In this document: one piece after another, positions 17,524 to 24,695 of the stretch | Layout: every line of letters begins with the position of its first letter | How positions within the stretch are numbered: position 1 is the first letter of the stretch | From: JAOTYV01 sp041557595 | GTDB taxonomy: Bacteria; Pseudomonadota; Alphaproteobacteria; UBA8366 | Direction of reading: 5' to 3' | Assembly (NCBI GenBank): GCA_041557595.1 | Contig: JBFFGE010000005.1 | Span: forward strand, 1-47,681 | Length of the DNA: 47,681 bases | The notes under the pieces: model-generated | The model's database searches: none | What the model was told of the DNA's origin: nothing | What the model saw: the letters and a program-made list of their open reading frames with translations, nothing else | Program-made: the position numbers and the translations under genes

Positions 17524-18684
17524 TCAGATCGGGTTTCGTTCGACGAGCTGGCGCGCGATGATGATGCGCTGCAGCTCGTTGGTGCCTTCGCCGATGGTGA
17601 GCAGCGGCGCGTCCCGGTAGAAGCGCTCCACCGGGAATTCCTTCGAGTAGCCGTAGCCGCCATGCACCCGCATCGATTCCATGGAATTGGTCAGGGCGGC
17701 CTCGGTGGCAAACAGCTTCGCCATGCCGGCCTCCATGTCGCAGCGCGCATTGCGGTCGAACGCATCCGCCGCCTGGTAGGTCAGCAGACGGGCGGCTTCG
17801 GTCCGGGTCGCCATGTCGGCGAGTTTGAGCTGGATCGCCTGATGCTCGCAGATCGGCTTGCCGAAAGTCTCGCGCTGCTGCGAATATTTGACCGCCTCGT
17901 TGAGGCTGGCCTGGGCGACGCCGACACCGCGCGCGGCCACGTTGATGCGGCCGAGTTCCAGCCCGCCCATGACGTGCTTGAATCCCATCCCCTCGATTCC
18001 GCCCACGAGATTTTCCGCCGGCACGCGGCAATTTTCGAAGATCAGCTCGGCCGAATCGATGCCCTTGTAGCCGAGCTTCTCCAGCTTTCGGGAAACCTTG
18101 AACCCGTCGCCCTTTTCGATCAGGAACAGGCTGATGCCCTTGTGACGCGGCGCGATGTCGCTGTCCGTCTTCACCATGACCGCGAAGCACGTGCCGTGGA
18201 TGCCGTTCGATATCCAGGTCTTGGTGCCGTTCACGATATAGTCGTCGCCGTCTTTTACCGCGCGCGTGCGGATTGCCTGCAGGTCGGTGCCGCAATTGGG
18301 TTCGGTCAGCGCCAGCCCGCCGCGAATTTCGCCGCTCGCGAATTTGGGCAGCCATTTGCGTTTTTGCGCCTCGGTGCCCGCGCGCTGCACCGCCGAGGAC
18401 ATAATCAGGTGCGAATTGAAGATGCCCGACAGCGACATCCAGACCACGGAGACGCGCTCGACGATCTTCGCATAGGTCAGGCAGGAGAGGCCGAGCCCGC
18501 CATACTGCTCCTCGATCACCGAGCCGAACAGGCCGAGTTCCTTCATCTTGCCGACGATTTCCTCGGGATAGGTGTCGTTGTGTTCGAGCTCCATGACATA
18601 GGGTTTGACGTCGCGGTCCAGGAACCGGTCGACCGTGTCCAGGATCATCTGTTCCTGTTCGTCCTGGGCCTTGGTGTCGGGCAT
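17524..18684 (-). CDS. acyl-CoA dehydrogenase (canonical catalytic Glu)
   Basis: A 386-residue FAD-dependent acyl-CoA dehydrogenase introducing an alpha,beta double bond. The order of signatures is normal: LTEPNCGTDLQAI (FAD/substrate loop), the middle beta-domain ISNGIHGT, and a C-terminal IGEGTNELQRIIIAR that holds the usual catalytic Glu at the medium-chain-dehydrogenase position. In helix G the residue before the conserved Arg is Gly (LELGRINVAARG), unlike the two paralogues upstream in the operon. It overlaps nothing but starts 4 bp after the MaoC stop, so the two are tightly coupled. Electrons would go to ETF, which is not encoded here. Confidence 0.92.
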   Translation of the reverse strand: MPDTKAQDEQEQMILDTVDRFLDRDVKPYVMELEHNDTYPEEIVGKMKELGLFGSVIEEQYGGLGLSCLTYAKIVERVSVVWMSLSGIFNSHLIMSSAVQRAGTEAQKRKWLPKFASGEIRGGLALTEPNCGTDLQAIRTRAVKDGDDYIVNGTKTWISNGIHGTCFAVMVKTDSDIAPRHKGISLFLIEKGDGFKVSRKLEKLGYKGIDSAELIFENCRVPAENLVGGIEGMGFKHVMGGLELGRINVAARGVGVAQASLNEAVKYSQQRETFGKPICEHQAIQLKLADMATRTEAARLLTYQAADAFDRNARCDMEAGMAKLFATEAALTNSMESMRVHGGYGYSKEFPVERFYRDAPLLTIGEGTNELQRIIIARQLVERNPI

Positions 18685-18688
18685 GAGG

Positions 18689-19204
18689 CTACTCCATCTG
18701 GTCGTCGACGCCGTGTCCGCGCTTGGGGATCAGCATCGAGCGTTCATAGGTCATGAAGACAGTGCCGTCCGCCTTCGTGCCGGTCGTCTTGATCTTGACG
18801 ATGCCCTGGGTCGGGCGGGATTTGGATTCGCGCTTGTCGAGCACTTCGCTTTCCGCGTACAGCGTATCGCCGGCGAAGACCGGCGCGGTGAGGCGGATAT
18901 CGTTCCAGCCCAGATTGGCGATTGCTTTCTGGCTGGTGTCGCTCACGCTCATCCCGGCGACGATCGAGAGCGTCAGCGCACTATTGACCAGCGGCTTGCC
19001 GAATTCGCTCTTGGCGGCGTAGTTCGCATCGAAATGGACCGGATGCTTGTTCATGGTCAGCAGGGTGAACCAGGTGTTGTCGGCTTCGCTGATGGTCCGG
19101 CCCGGGCGGTGTTCATAGACGTCGCCGACCGTGAAATCCTCGTAGTAGCGGCCGATGTCTTCCCGGTACCGGTTCGGGCCGATTTCCTTGCTGCCATAGG
19201 CCAT
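18689..19204 (-). CDS. MaoC-type hotdog acyl-CoA hydratase (mesaconyl-/itaconyl-CoA hydratase-like)
   Basis: A 171-residue hotdog hydratase. The core block TMNKHPVHFD (about 50-59) is followed by GKPLVNSALTLSIVAGM. In R-specific enoyl-CoA hydratases this block is D-x-N-P-x-H; here Asn52 replaces the Asp while His57 is kept, a version I associate with the mesaconyl-CoA hydratase branch. The protein should add water across an alpha,beta-unsaturated acyl-CoA made by the dehydrogenases encoded alongside. It is followed 4 bp later by an acyl-CoA dehydrogenase gene. Upstream is a 225-bp spacer that carries a large inverted repeat. Confidence 0.88.
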   Translation of the reverse strand: MAYGSKEIGPNRYREDIGRYYEDFTVGDVYEHRPGRTISEADNTWFTLLTMNKHPVHFDANYAAKSEFGKPLVNSALTLSIVAGMSVSDTSQKAIANLGWNDIRLTAPVFAGDTLYAESEVLDKRESKSRPTQGIVKIKTTGTKADGTVFMTYERSMLIPKRGHGVDDQME

Positions 19205-19249
19205 GATCTGCTTCCCTGCTGATGGCGATTTTGCGTATGCGCGGCCGCA

Positions 19250-19340
19250 TCCTTCGTCAGGCTCAGCATGAGGCCACTACGTCGTGATTTTCCCCACCGT
19301 TCGCCCAATTGGTTGTCCTCATCCTGAGCCTGACGAAGGA
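19250..19340. repeat. 24-bp inverted repeat with 43-base spacer in the acyl-CoA operon
   Basis: The left arm 19250-19273 (TCCTTCGTCAGGCTCAGCAT... ) and right arm 19317-19340 are reverse complements over 24 bases with one mismatch. The motif CTTCGTCAGGCTCAG followed by ATGAGG resembles a palindromic intergenic repeat that I recall as abundant in many alphaproteobacterial genomes. It lies between a dehydrogenase gene and the MaoC gene, transcribed as a long hairpin. It may act as an mRNA-stabilising or partial-termination element, or be a mobile palindromic repeat with no role in the operon. Confidence 0.8.
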
Positions 19341-19429
19341 TAAGGACAGTCGCTCCGTGTAGCTGCGACATAGCCATGCTCGCCGAAAACCCGGCATGAA
19401 TTCAATGTCGCCGGGCAATTCGGGAAAAT

Positions 19430-20617
19430 TCAATACGACCGCGGCATTCCCAGTACGTGCTGACCGATATAGGCCAGGATCATGTTGGTGGAAATCGGTG
19501 CGGTCCGGAAGATCCGGGCTTCGCGCCATTTGCGTTCGACGTCGTATTCGCGGGCGAAGGCGAAGCCGCCATGGGTCGTGAAGCATGCTTCCGCGCAGGC
19601 CCAAACGGCATCGGCCGAAAGGTGTTTCGCCATGTTCGCCTCGGCGCCGCAGGGCAACGCGGCGTCGAACAGGGCCGCCGCCTTGCGCGCCATGATGTCG
19701 GCCGCTTGCGATTCCGCGTACGCCTTGGCGAGCGGGAACTGGATACCCTGATACTGGCCGATCGGGTTGCCGAAGACGACGCGTTCCTTGGAATAGGCGA
19801 CGCCCTTGTCCAGGAAGAATTTACAGTCGCCTAGCGCTTCCGCGGCGATCAGAATACGTTCGGCGTTCATGCCGTCGAGGATATACCGGAAGCCTTTGCC
19901 TTCCTCGCCGATCAGGCTGGAGGCGGGAATGCGGAGATTGTCGAAGAACACTTCGGTGGTGTTGTGGTTGATCATCGCGTCGAGCGGCTGGATGTCGCAG
20001 CCATTGCCCTTGGCGTCGCGTAGATCGATCAGGAAACAGGATAGCCCGTCGCTGCGCCGCTCGCATTGATCGGCGGGCGTCGTCCGCGCGAGCAGCAGCA
20101 TCAGGTCGGAATGCAGCGCGCGGCTTGTCCAGACTTTTTGACCGTTGACCACATACCCGTTGCCGTCGCGCTCGGCGCGGGTCTTGAGCTGCGTGGTGTC
20201 CGACCCGGTGGTCGGTTCGGTCACGCCGAAAGCTTGCAGCCGCAGTTCGCCCGATGCGATTTTCGGCAGGTAGGTTTCCTTCTGCTCCTTGCTGCCGTGC
20301 CGCAGCACGGTGCCCATGGTGTACATCTGGGCATGCACCGCGCCCGCGCTGCAGCCGGTCTCGTGGATCGTCTCCAGGATCACTGCGCCGGCGCGGATCG
20401 GCAGCCCGGCGCCGCCGTATTCCTCGGGAATCAAGGCGCCAAGGAAGCCCGACTCCGTGAGTGCCTTGACGAAGCCGGTCGGATAGCTGCCGTCGACCCC
20501 CTGGTCCTCCAGGCCGCGCCAATACTCACCCGGAAAGTCGGCACAGATTTTCTTCACCGCTTCGCGGATTTCCGGGTAGTCCTCGCCCAGTTCGATGTGC
20601 GTCACGTCATCGGTCAT
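19430..20617 (-). CDS. acyl-CoA dehydrogenase paralogue 1 (isovaleryl-type catalytic base predicted)
   Basis: A 395-residue acyl-CoA dehydrogenase, same length as the next gene upstream and about 70% identical to it by eye. VTEPTTGSDTTQL and NGQKVWTSRA are normal FAD/substrate motifs. The C-terminal IYEGT block, which carries the usual catalytic Glu, is replaced by TAPISTN, with Ile at the Glu position. Instead, helix G reads GMNAERILIAAE, with a Glu directly before the conserved Arg, where isovaleryl-CoA and long-chain dehydrogenases place their base. The protein ends GQHVLGMPRSY. The prediction is an active enzyme for a branched substrate. Palindromic sequence lies on both sides of the gene. 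Confidence 0.92.
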   Translation of the reverse strand: MTDDVTHIELGEDYPEIREAVKKICADFPGEYWRGLEDQGVDGSYPTGFVKALTESGFLGALIPEEYGGAGLPIRAGAVILETIHETGCSAGAVHAQMYTMGTVLRHGSKEQKETYLPKIASGELRLQAFGVTEPTTGSDTTQLKTRAERDGNGYVVNGQKVWTSRALHSDLMLLLARTTPADQCERRSDGLSCFLIDLRDAKGNGCDIQPLDAMINHNTTEVFFDNLRIPASSLIGEEGKGFRYILDGMNAERILIAAEALGDCKFFLDKGVAYSKERVVFGNPIGQYQGIQFPLAKAYAESQAADIMARKAAALFDAALPCGAEANMAKHLSADAVWACAEACFTTHGGFAFAREYDVERKWREARIFRTAPISTNMILAYIGQHVLGMPRSY

Positions 20618-20639
20618 GTCAGTTCTCTCTGCCCCGCTT

Positions 20640-20732
20640 AGACCATTTCTTTTTGTTCAAATTGACCCAAGTGAAATGGTCTCCCTCTTTGTTTTTTGCG
20701 CAAATACGTCGTCGCGAACCGTTTCGGTTCGC
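20640..20732. repeat. two nested hairpin-forming inverted repeats between the twin dehydrogenase genes
   Basis: AGACCATTTC at 20640-20649 pairs perfectly with GAAATGGTCT at 20673-20682 (23-base spacer). GCGAACCG at 20714-20721 pairs perfectly with CGGTTCGC at 20725-20732 across a TTT loop, and outer GCAAAT/ATTTGC arms (20699-20704 and 20738-20743) extend it. In the minus-strand operon message this spacer would form two stem-loops. No U-tract follows, so it is not a standard terminator; a processing or stability element is likelier. Confidence 0.7.
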
Positions 20733-20744
20733 TCGGGATTTGCT

Positions 20745-21932
20745 CTAATACGACCGCGGCATGCCCAGCACATGCTGGCCGATAAAATTCATGATCATGT
20801 TGGGTGCGACTGGCGCGTTGCGCGAAAGGCGGCATTCCCGCCATTTCCGCTCGATATCGTATTCCCGGGCGAAGGCGAAACCGCCGAATGTGGTGAAGCA
20901 GGCTTCGGCGGCGGCCCAGGATGCCTCGCCCGACAGGAATTTCGCGGTATTGGCTTCGGCGCCGCAGGGCAGTCCGGCCTCGAACATGGCGTTGGCCTTG
21001 CGGACGGCCAGATCGGCCGCCTCGAGCTGCGCATGCGCCTGGGCGATCGGAAACTGAATGCCCTGGTTTTTGCCGATCGGATGGCCGAAGACGACGCGTT
21101 CATTGGCGTAGGCGACGGCCTTGTTGATGAAGAAGCGGCCATTGCCGATCGCTTCGCTCGACACCAGGCAGCGCTCCGCGTTCATGCCGTCGATGATGTA
21201 GCGGAAGCCTTTGCCTTCTTCGCCGATCAGCGAGGACGCCGGAATCCGCAAATCGTCGAAGAAGATCTCCGTCGTATTGTGATTGACCATGGCGTCGATT
21301 GGCCGGATTTCCATGCCATTGCCCTTGGCCTCGCGCATATCGACAAGAAATGTTGAGATCCCGTCGGTTCGTCGCTTCACCTGGTCGGCCGGCGTCGTGC
21401 GGGCGAGCAGCAGCATCAGATCGGAGTGGGCGGCGCGGCTGATCCATACCTTCTGGCCGTTGACGACGTAACTGTCGCCGTCCTTGACCGCCCGCGTCTT
21501 GAGCTGCGTGGTGTCCGACCCGGTTGTCGGCTCGGTCACCGCGAAGGCCTGCAGGCGCAATTCCCCCGAGGCGACCTTCGGCAAATACTCTTCCTTCTGG
21601 GCCTTGCTGCCATGCCGCAGGATCGTGCCCATCGTGTACATCTGCGCATGGCACGCGGACGCGCTGCCGCCGACCGCATTGATCGTCTCCAGAATGACCG
21701 CGCCGGCCCGGATCGGCAGGCCGGAGCCGCCGTATTCCTCCGGGATCAGGGCCGCGAGATAGCCGGACTGGGTCAGCGCCGTGACGAATTCCGTCGGGTA
21801 GCTGCTCGACGGCGGCTGATCCTCCAGGTTACGCCAGTATTCCGACGGATAGTCGGCGCACAGCTTAGTGACCGCCTCGCGCAGTTCGGGATAGTCGTCA
21901 CCGGTCGGTATGGAGACTGTTGTCTCGCTCAT
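20745..21932 (-). CDS. acyl-CoA dehydrogenase paralogue 2 (isovaleryl-type catalytic base predicted)
   Basis: A 395-residue near-duplicate of the neighbouring dehydrogenase, collinear from GDDYPELREAV to GQHVLGMPRSY. It shares VTEPTTGSDTTQL and the helix-G GMNAERCLVSSE with its Glu before Arg. The canonical C-terminal Glu site is Val (NAPVAPN). The surroundings of that site and of helix G (ERCLVSSEAIG versus ERILIAAEALG) differ between the twins, so substrates may differ or the proteins may form mixed tetramers. The start MSETTVSIPTG was chosen for alignment with its twin. It lies 22 bp after the HMG-CoA-lyase-like gene. Confidence 0.92.
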   Translation of the reverse strand: MSETTVSIPTGDDYPELREAVTKLCADYPSEYWRNLEDQPPSSSYPTEFVTALTQSGYLAALIPEEYGGSGLPIRAGAVILETINAVGGSASACHAQMYTMGTILRHGSKAQKEEYLPKVASGELRLQAFAVTEPTTGSDTTQLKTRAVKDGDSYVVNGQKVWISRAAHSDLMLLLARTTPADQVKRRTDGISTFLVDMREAKGNGMEIRPIDAMVNHNTTEIFFDDLRIPASSLIGEEGKGFRYIIDGMNAERCLVSSEAIGNGRFFINKAVAYANERVVFGHPIGKNQGIQFPIAQAHAQLEAADLAVRKANAMFEAGLPCGAEANTAKFLSGEASWAAAEACFTTFGGFAFAREYDIERKWRECRLSRNAPVAPNMIMNFIGQHVLGMPRSY

Positions 21933-21954
21933 GATGTCACACGCTTCCGGATGG

Positions 21955-22932
21955 TTATTCGGCGGCCGCGGCCATGGCGGAGGCGGGTACATATCCTTTC
22001 GGCGGTCCCGACTTGGCAAGCCCGCCATAGAGCTGCTCGCCCGGCAGGTTGCGCGCGACGATCTCGCGAACCGCCACCAGCTTGTCCAGGTCGACGCCGG
22101 TCTTCAGCCCCATCGATTCCAGCATGAACACCAAGTCGTCCATCACGATGTTGCCGGTCGCGCCCGGTGCGTAGGGGCAGCCGCCGAGACCCGCAAGCGA
22201 CGCATCGAAACGCCGGACGCCGGCTTCCAGCGCCGCATTTGCGTTGGCGATGCCGAGGCCCCTGGTGTCGTGCAGATGGACCGTCAGTTTCACGTCCTTG
22301 GGCAGATTGTCGAACAGCAATTTGAACAGGCTTTTCACCTGGGCCGGGTTGGCGTAGCCCACGGTGTCGGCGACGGCCAGTTCGTCCGCGCCGGCGTCGA
22401 TGAATTTTTCCGCCAGCCGCAGCACCGCCGCCGGATCGACCGGGCCTTCGATAGTGCAGCCGAGCGCGGTGGACAGGCCGGCGAACAGCTGCACGCGTTT
22501 GCCGGTCTCCTTGGCTTTCTCATCCCGCAGGGCGACGATCTTGCGGAAGTCCTCGACGGATTCGTCGCTGGTCTTGCGGACATTGGCCATGTTGTGCTTT
22601 TCGCTGACCGAGGTCACGTAGTTGAGTTTGTCGACGCCCGCCGCGATGCCGTCGGCGCCGCCGCGGAAATTCGGCATCAGGGCCGAGATCACCAGGTCCG
22701 GATGATCTTTCTTGATTTCCAGAGCGGCGGCGCAGACATCCTTGGCATCCTTGAATTGCGGAATGAGTTTCGGCGGCACGAAGGAGCAGACTTCGATCTC
22801 GGGCATCCCGGCGGCCGCTTCGGCCTTGATCCATTCGATCTTCTGGTCGGTCGGGAAGAAGGTTTGAATATTCTGCAGCCCGTCCCGCAGGCCTACTTCA
22901 CAGACATGAACGTCGTTGCCGTCTCGCATCAT
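21955..22932 (-). CDS. hydroxymethylglutaryl-CoA lyase-like protein
   Basis: A 325-residue DRE-TIM aldolase of the HMG-CoA lyase family, which cleaves a 3-hydroxy-3-substituted glutaryl-type CoA ester into acetyl-CoA and a 3-oxoacid. The catalytic Arg16-Asp17 lie in VGLRDGLQN, the metal ligands His219 and His221 in HLHDTRG, and the mobile-loop cysteine Cys252 in GLGGCPYAPGATGN, which matches the HMG-CoA lyase active-site pattern. It is the first gene of the six-gene operon, so its promoter in the 215-bp upstream gap likely drives the whole set. True HMG-CoA lyase activity is likely but relatives cleave other hydroxyacyl-CoAs. Confidence 0.9.
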   Translation of the reverse strand: MMRDGNDVHVCEVGLRDGLQNIQTFFPTDQKIEWIKAEAAAGMPEIEVCSFVPPKLIPQFKDAKDVCAAALEIKKDHPDLVISALMPNFRGGADGIAAGVDKLNYVTSVSEKHNMANVRKTSDESVEDFRKIVALRDEKAKETGKRVQLFAGLSTALGCTIEGPVDPAAVLRLAEKFIDAGADELAVADTVGYANPAQVKSLFKLLFDNLPKDVKLTVHLHDTRGLGIANANAALEAGVRRFDASLAGLGGCPYAPGATGNIVMDDLVFMLESMGLKTGVDLDKLVAVREIVARNLPGEQLYGGLAKSGPPKGYVPASAMAAAAE

Positions 22933-23124
22933 GCTTCTCCTTCATTCTTTGGAACCGAGTGCCGCGCCGCGCGTCCGAAAATGGCGCTATTCGGTCGAGC
23001 GCGCGTGATTTTTGTCCGGACGAATTCGCTGTCCGAGTAACTAGAGCGCCGTCGGGGACGAGTCAATTCCTCCGCGCGGGCAAGGTCAAGCTTATTGGAT
23101 CGAAAGGCTGAATTGGCGCGGAAT

Positions 23125-23140
23125 TGCGGCAATTGCCGCA
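23125..23140. repeat. perfect 16-bp palindrome TGCGGCAATTGCCGCA
   Basis: It lies 8 bp beyond the stop of the HAD gene and about 190 bp upstream of the HMG-CoA-lyase-like gene. It could be a transcription-factor site for the acyl-CoA operon or a weak transcript-end hairpin for the HAD gene (no U-tract is seen). Confidence 0.5.
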
Positions 23141-23147
23141 TGCCCGG

Positions 23148-23873
23148 TCAATCCGGCAGGAGTTCCGTGATCGCGTTGATGACCCTGTCCGGTTGCACGG
23201 TCGTATCGTGGGGAAGGCCATCCCCGGCCGGGTCATGCCAAATCCCGAAAATGCCTAGGCCCTGCGGCGCCCCGACGTCGAAATGCAGATTGTCGCCGAC
23301 CATCCAGGCATCCGACGGCGCGCAGTCGAAGACCTCCAGAACATGCCGGTAGATTGTGGGGTCGGGCTTGTCGGCGCCGAAATGCTCGGAAATCACCACA
23401 TGATCGAATTGCTGTGCGAGGCCGAACCGCTCGATCTTTGCGCCCTGGTCCTTGATTCCGCCATTGGTGACCAGCGCCAGCCGCACGCCGCGCGCGCGCA
23501 ACCGGTCGACCGTTTCGAGCGCCCCGGGAAAGGCCGCGAGCTGGTCGCTTCGGTAGGCGTTGAAGCGGATCGCGATATCGCTTGCGAGTGCGGAATCGTC
23601 GATTCCGGCCTCCTGCAAGCCGGCTTCGACGATGAGCCGGCGTGTGGCCGCAATGTCGTAGCGCAGATGTTTGGTTTCCGTCGGTCTCGCTTCGATCGAA
23701 TGCCAAAGCGCCCTGCCGGTTTTGTTGATCGTGTCGGCCAGCGTGTCCGTATCTGTTTCCGGAAGCCTGCTCGTGAATTCGCCGAGCACGCTCCACCAGG
23801 CGAGATCGGGTCGCTCATAGGCGGCGATCAGCGTGCCGTCCATGTCGAAGAGGATGGTCTTGGGCAATTGCAT
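23148..23873 (-). CDS. HAD-superfamily hydrolase (subfamily IA phosphatase-like)
   Basis: A 241-residue haloacid-dehalogenase-fold hydrolase. Motif I is FDMDGTLI with nucleophile Asp10 and acid/base Asp12, motif II VTNGG, the motif III lysine is in GADKPDPTIY, and motif IV is VGDNLHFDV. An alpha-helical cap (about 20-95) fits subfamily IA (phosphoglycolate-phosphatase/YjjG-like). It lies 18 bp downstream of the metallo-beta-lactamase-fold gene on the same strand and is likely cotranscribed. The phosphate ester hydrolysed is unknown; a house-cleaning role is as likely as a pathway role. Confidence 0.88.
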   Translation of the reverse strand: MQLPKTILFDMDGTLIAAYERPDLAWWSVLGEFTSRLPETDTDTLADTINKTGRALWHSIEARPTETKHLRYDIAATRRLIVEAGLQEAGIDDSALASDIAIRFNAYRSDQLAAFPGALETVDRLRARGVRLALVTNGGIKDQGAKIERFGLAQQFDHVVISEHFGADKPDPTIYRHVLEVFDCAPSDAWMVGDNLHFDVGAPQGLGIFGIWHDPAGDGLPHDTTVQPDRVINAITELLPD

Positions 23874-23891
23874 AATGGGCTCCGCGCGGCG

Positions 23892-24695
23892 CTACTCTTT
23901 CGGCTCGACGTCGAGCCGGACAACGATGCCTTCCAGTTCCGGCGATGGCGGGGGATAGCGCTGCAGCACCAGCGGGTCGTGGCCGGGGATCACATGCCGG
24001 TCCGATTCCGCGAGCCGGCGTGCCAGCCGGAAAGACGCCAGGTTTTCGCCGACGCTGTAGATCGCCGGGAAGGGATTGCCCTGCTCCATATTGGCGTAGT
24101 AGTGCGCCGCGTCGGATGCCAGGACGACCCAGCCCCGTTTCGTGTAAACCCGGGCGAATTGATGGCCCATGGTATGGCCGCCCGCATGATGGACCGAAAA
24201 GCCGGGCGCCAATTCCGCCTCGCCGTCATGGAATTCGACGCGGTCGGCATAGACATGGCGCACCATTTCGCAGGCGTCGTCGACGGCGAAACCGCCCCGC
24301 ATGACCTTATGGCTCATATAACGGCCGGTTACGAATTGCGCCTCCGAATCCTGGATGTGGAAGCGCGCCTTCGGGAATTTGTCGAAATTGCCCACATGGT
24401 CCCAATGCATATGGGTGATGATCACGTCTTCGACGGTGGTGGCGTCGAGGCCGACATGGACGAGGCTTTCGGCGGGACAGCGCAGATAGTCGTGGCCGCG
24501 TTTCTCCGCGGTTTCCCGGTTGAAGCCCATATCGATGACGAAGCTGCGCGTCTTGCCGACCGCCGCCCAGACGAAATAATCCATCGCCGAGGGGCCGTCA
24601 TGGGCGTCGGCGAAGATGAAATTATGCTTCGGCGGCCGATTACCGGTATGCGCGTAGCGGATCGCATAGACCGCATAGACATCCGGTTCGGTCAT
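23892..24695 (-). CDS. metallo-beta-lactamase-fold hydrolase (AHL-lactonase-like)
   Basis: A 267-residue metallo-hydrolase. The dinuclear zinc site is complete: THMHWDH (H-x-H-x-D-H, about 105-110), a His in AGGHTMGH, the bridging Asp in LASDAAHYY and the final His in VIPGHDP. This order and length resemble N-acyl-homoserine lactonases and other lactone hydrolases. Its ATG overlaps the stop of the upstream dioxygenase by four bases, so the two are translationally coupled. That fits a lactonase acting on a product of the oxygenase rather than quorum quenching. Substrate unproven. Confidence 0.88.
   Translation of the reverse strand: MTEPDVYAVYAIRYAHTGNRPPKHNFIFADAHDGPSAMDYFVWAAVGKTRSFVIDMGFNRETAEKRGHDYLRCPAESLVHVGLDATTVEDVIITHMHWDHVGNFDKFPKARFHIQDSEAQFVTGRYMSHKVMRGGFAVDDACEMVRHVYADRVEFHDGEAELAPGFSVHHAGGHTMGHQFARVYTKRGWVVLASDAAHYYANMEQGNPFPAIYSVGENLASFRLARRLAESDRHVIPGHDPLVLQRYPPPSPELEGIVVRLDVEPKE

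Noticed and set aside
19250..19340. Insertion-sequence ends or attachment site at the 24-bp inverted repeat
   Set aside because: Only 43 bases lie between the arms with no transposase or target duplication; a palindromic intergenic repeat fits better.
23125..23140. Rho-independent terminator for the HAD gene at the 16-bp palindrome
   Set aside because: There is no T-tract downstream on the minus strand, and the stem has no spacer for a loop, so it is listed only as a palindrome.
23892..24695. A quorum-quenching lactonase assignment
   Set aside because: The fold and metal ligands fit, but coupling to a dioxygenase and lack of any LuxI/LuxR gene make a catabolic lactone equally or more likely.
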